Positions 20,833 to 22,897 of a stretch of 22,897 nucleotides of DNA are shown one piece after another. The stretch is from contig MU867161.1 of the NCBI GenBank assembly GCA_033725935.1, positions 1-22,897 on the forward strand. Direction: 5' to 3'. Position 1 is the first letter of the stretch. Each line of letters starts with the position of its first letter. The translations under genes were made by a program, and so were the position numbers. The notes under the pieces were generated by a model. That model had not been told where the DNA came from and did no database searches. It saw nothing but the letters and a program-made list of their open reading frames with translations. This DNA comes from Cladorrhinum sp. PSN259 (lineage: Eukaryota > Ascomycota > Sordariomycetes > Sordariales > Podosporaceae).

Positions 20833-21319
20833 TGTTACAACCTGCACCGGGTAGGGTTCAGACTGCAAGGCAGTACGCCTGGGGTAATATGACAGGGGAA
20901 TCGAAGGTTGCGGGACGCTCTCAGACGGGGTCAATCACTGTCAACTAACAGGTAGCTCTACAAAGTATCGCGTATGAGTATTGTAGACAATGAACGATTG
21001 AATTGCTTGCGTGAGGAACCAAGTCCTCACGATAAGAAGTGCCCAGCACTTCTTCTACTTATAGTGAAGCTATCTACATACATTTCCTGTGTATATTGTA
21101 CCTTGCTCGCTCTGCTCGCTCTGTAAATCCGCGATCACAGCGAGCAGGCTTCTTGCTCGCCGTGCTCGCTGTGCTTGGCAGCGATCAGAGCAGGCACATC
21201 TTGATTGGTTGCATCGGGACTTCGTGGGTCTTCACATCCCTGGCTCAACGATTGGTCATGGTCCCACAATGCCCTGCATAGTAGTCCGTATACGGGGGAT
21301 TTACGCGCGAGGCGTAACA
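20833..21319 (-). repeat. Gypsy-family solo LTR with TTGAG target duplication
   Basis: A complete 487-base LTR, TGTTACAACC to GGCGTAACA, with 6-bp inverted ends TGTTAC/GTAACA. Perfect TTGAG duplications lie at 20828-20832 and 21320-21324. It matches the gypsy 3' LTR at 6338-6833 outside a variable hairpin block, and lies in the same orientation. It has more CA/TG than that copy, so it is less mutated. Removing it with one TTGAG restores the transposase frame, as expected for a solo LTR left by LTR-LTR recombination. Overlapping short ORFs inside it are artefacts. Confidence 0.92.
21112..21147. other. LTR hairpin, solo copy
   Basis: A perfect 9-bp inverted repeat CTGCTCGCT (21112-21120) and AGCGAGCAG (21139-21147) with an 18-base loop. 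A near-repeat of the module, gctcgccgtgctcgctgtgc with gcagcgatcagagcagg, follows at 21154-21194. Confidence 0.7.
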
Positions 21320-22897
21320 TTGAGGCAATCCGAAACGATAAGAATCTTACTTTACGGGCCGCAGCAAAAATCTACGACGTTCACCATACAACACTTATGC
21401 GACGACGCGACGGTAAACCTATACGCCACGATATTCCAGCTAATTCACGTAAACTTACGGATTTAAAAGAGAAAATAATTATTCGATATATAATTGAGCT
21501 ATATGCGCGCGGATTTCATCCTCGGCTTTATTATATGGAAGATATGGCGAATCGACTGTTACGCGAGCGCGATGCGCCCCCTGTTGGCATACGGTGGGCT
21601 CACAACTTCGTTAAGCGCTAGCCAGAACTTCGGACGCATTTTACGCGTAAATATAATTACTAGAGGGCAAAATGCGAAGATGCAAAGATTATTCGCGAGT
21701 GGTTTACCTTTATATATAACGTTAAGGTTAAATACGGCATCCTCGACGACGATTCGTATAACTTCGATAAGGCCGGCTTTATGATAGGCATTATTATGAG
21801 CACTATGGTAGTTACTACCTCAGACGGCCGCAGTAGGGCCAAATAGGCTTAGCCTGGCAATCGAGAATAGGCTATAATGATCTAAGGAGTGAATGCTCTC
21901 GGCTAGGCTATCCCGCCATTCATTATCTTGGCTAGGTAATATTACCTCGCCAACTGGTATTAAGAGTGCAACCTTTCGGCTACCTGGCGTATTATAATAA
22001 CCGATAATGGCTAGATTACTAATAAGAAAGGCATAGATTGGATTCGGCACTTTAATTTATATATAGCATCTCGTATAAAAGGCAAATATCGGCTATTAAT
22101 CCTCGACGGCCACGATAGCCACCACTCCGAGGAATTCGAGACTTACTGCCAGGAACACAATATCATTACACTCTATATGCCTCTACACTCTTTACACCTA
22201 CTTCAGCCATTGGATGTTGGTTGTTTTGCGCCGCTAAAAAAGGCGTATAGCCGCCAAATTAAGCAGTTAATGCGGATGAATATCACATACATCAGCAAGT
22301 TAGAGTTTCTTTATAGGTTTAAAGAAGCGTTTTTTGCTTCGATAACAGAAAAGAATATCCAAGGAGGTTTTGCCGGAGCCGGCCTTGTGCCATACGATCC
22401 AGACAGGGTGATATCTAGGCTAGATGTGCGTATTCGGACACTAACACCCCCCGCCCCAGAGCCAGGCACTGCACTACCTTAAGTCTCTCAAACACCATAT
22501 AACCTTCGAGAAGTAACCTCACAGTCAGAGCTTATTAAAACACGGATTTCCGAACATCAAAATAGCTCGCCAACCTCGATGTTAACTGCTGTGGACCAAT
22601 TTGCTAAGGGAGCAATGGCAATAATGCACGAAGTGGCTCTTCTCCGTACAGAGGTCTCTTCCTTACGCAAGGCTAATGAGGGGCTTAATAAGAGACGGAA
22701 AGCTAAAAGAACACGTATGCAGCTTGGAGGATCACTTACTGTATAAGAAGCATAGGATCTATTGGATCAGAAGGCTATAGAAGAGCAGGTAGTTCAGGAA
22801 ACACGATAAAATGGTAGTGGTATAGGGGGGCTTCGTACGAAGATTCGGTGTTGTGGCGTATGCGGTAAGCCTGGCCATAATGCACGTACGTGCCAGG

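Larger units (their letters stand above)
20702..22897 (+). mobile_element. Fot1/pogo DNA transposon copy 2, 3' end outside window
   Basis: It begins with AGCGAGTGCACC directly after TA at 20700-20701 and contains the whole transposase up to the C-terminal zinc knuckle, where the window ends. It is interrupted by a gypsy-family solo LTR at 20833-21319. It has the same orientation as copy 1 and aligns with it from 21942 onward. Confidence 0.9.
20788..22897 (+). pseudogene. pogo/Fot1 DDE transposase, split by solo LTR (broken)
   Basis: ATG at 20788 opens MASTLKEARILLALE, 15 codons, then the solo LTR and one copy of its target duplication. Coding resumes at 21325 in register as AIRNDKNLTLRAAAKIYDV, a psq-type helix-turn-helix. 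A CENP-B-type second DNA-binding domain follows (RGFHPRLYYMEDMANRLLRE to HNFVKR at 21618), then a TAG. First catalytic Asp: 21766 (YNFDKAGF, where the family usually has NFDE-x-GF). Second: 22105 (LILDGHDSHHS). Third: 22213 (LQPLDVGCF), so DD35D as in copy 1. Stops are TAA/TAG. Near the window end a zinc knuckle CCGVCGKPGHNARTC keeps all its ligands, unlike copy 1. The longest open segment is 22177-22482. The C-terminus is off-window. Confidence 0.9.

Noticed and set aside
6338..21319. The two gypsy-family LTRs as the two ends of one 15-kb element
   Set aside because: The right LTR has its own TTGAG duplication on both sides and the pogo frame is continuous around it, so it is a solo LTR independent of the gypsy body.
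21039..21320. Short ORFs inside the solo LTR
   Set aside because: They depend on the CTCGCT-rich hairpin block and have no homologue-like motif; one only becomes meaningful where it enters the transposase.

Overview
The window looks like a repeat island from a filamentous ascomycete (Pezizomycotina), made almost entirely of decayed, nested transposable elements. Families seen: a Ty1/copia retrotransposon, a Ty3/gypsy chromovirus, two Fot1/pogo-type DNA transposons, a Tad1-like LINE ORF1, and a RecQ-type helicase pseudogene of the telomere-linked (TLH) kind. The decay looks like repeat-induced point mutation (RIP). Nearly all stop codons that break the long reading frames are TAA or TAG, and they sit where family sense calls for Gln (CAA/CAG) or Trp (TGG). 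Zinc-knuckle Cys codons have become Tyr (TGT to TAT). Frames stay in register for kilobases without indels. CpG is still common, so ordinary CpG-methylation decay is not the main cause. I see no intact single-copy host gene, tRNA or rRNA.

Layout, left to right. 1-5010: copia element on +, its 5' end outside the window, gag-pol in one frame, 3' LTR 4753-5010. It sits inside the transposase of pogo copy 1, which resumes at 5011 and ends at an inverted repeat at 6099. 6100-6337: short spacer holding an LTR-end-like fragment. 6338-about 11992: gypsy/chromovirus on -, with 3' LTR, a + strand ORF antisense to the element, pol with chromodomain, a frame-shifted gag, and a truncated 5' end. 11993-12502: small island with direct repeats and little visible RIP damage. 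12503-17368: a 1,621-codon OrsD-like zinc finger plus RecQ helicase pseudogene on +. 17369-17810: 70-bp tandem repeats and purine-rich DNA. 17811-about 19700: Tad1-like LINE on -, ORF1 only. 19700-20699: purine-rich microsatellites with a TTAGGG-like minisatellite. 20702-22897: pogo copy 2 on +, split at codon 15 by a solo LTR of the gypsy family with a perfect 5-bp target duplication. The window ends in its zinc knuckle.

The elements are linked by insertion order, not by a pathway. Copia entered pogo copy 1 after that copy was in place, and the gypsy-family LTR entered pogo copy 2. The less mutated solo LTR inside a heavily mutated pogo element shows that RIP acted unevenly or at different times. 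The telomere-type helicase close to TTAGGG-like repeats suggests an old subtelomere. The observations most worth following are the gypsy antisense ORF, an LTR hairpin that keeps its pairing while its sequence changes, and the helicase/telomere-like pairing. Everything is read by eye; no alignment, profile search or statistic was run.
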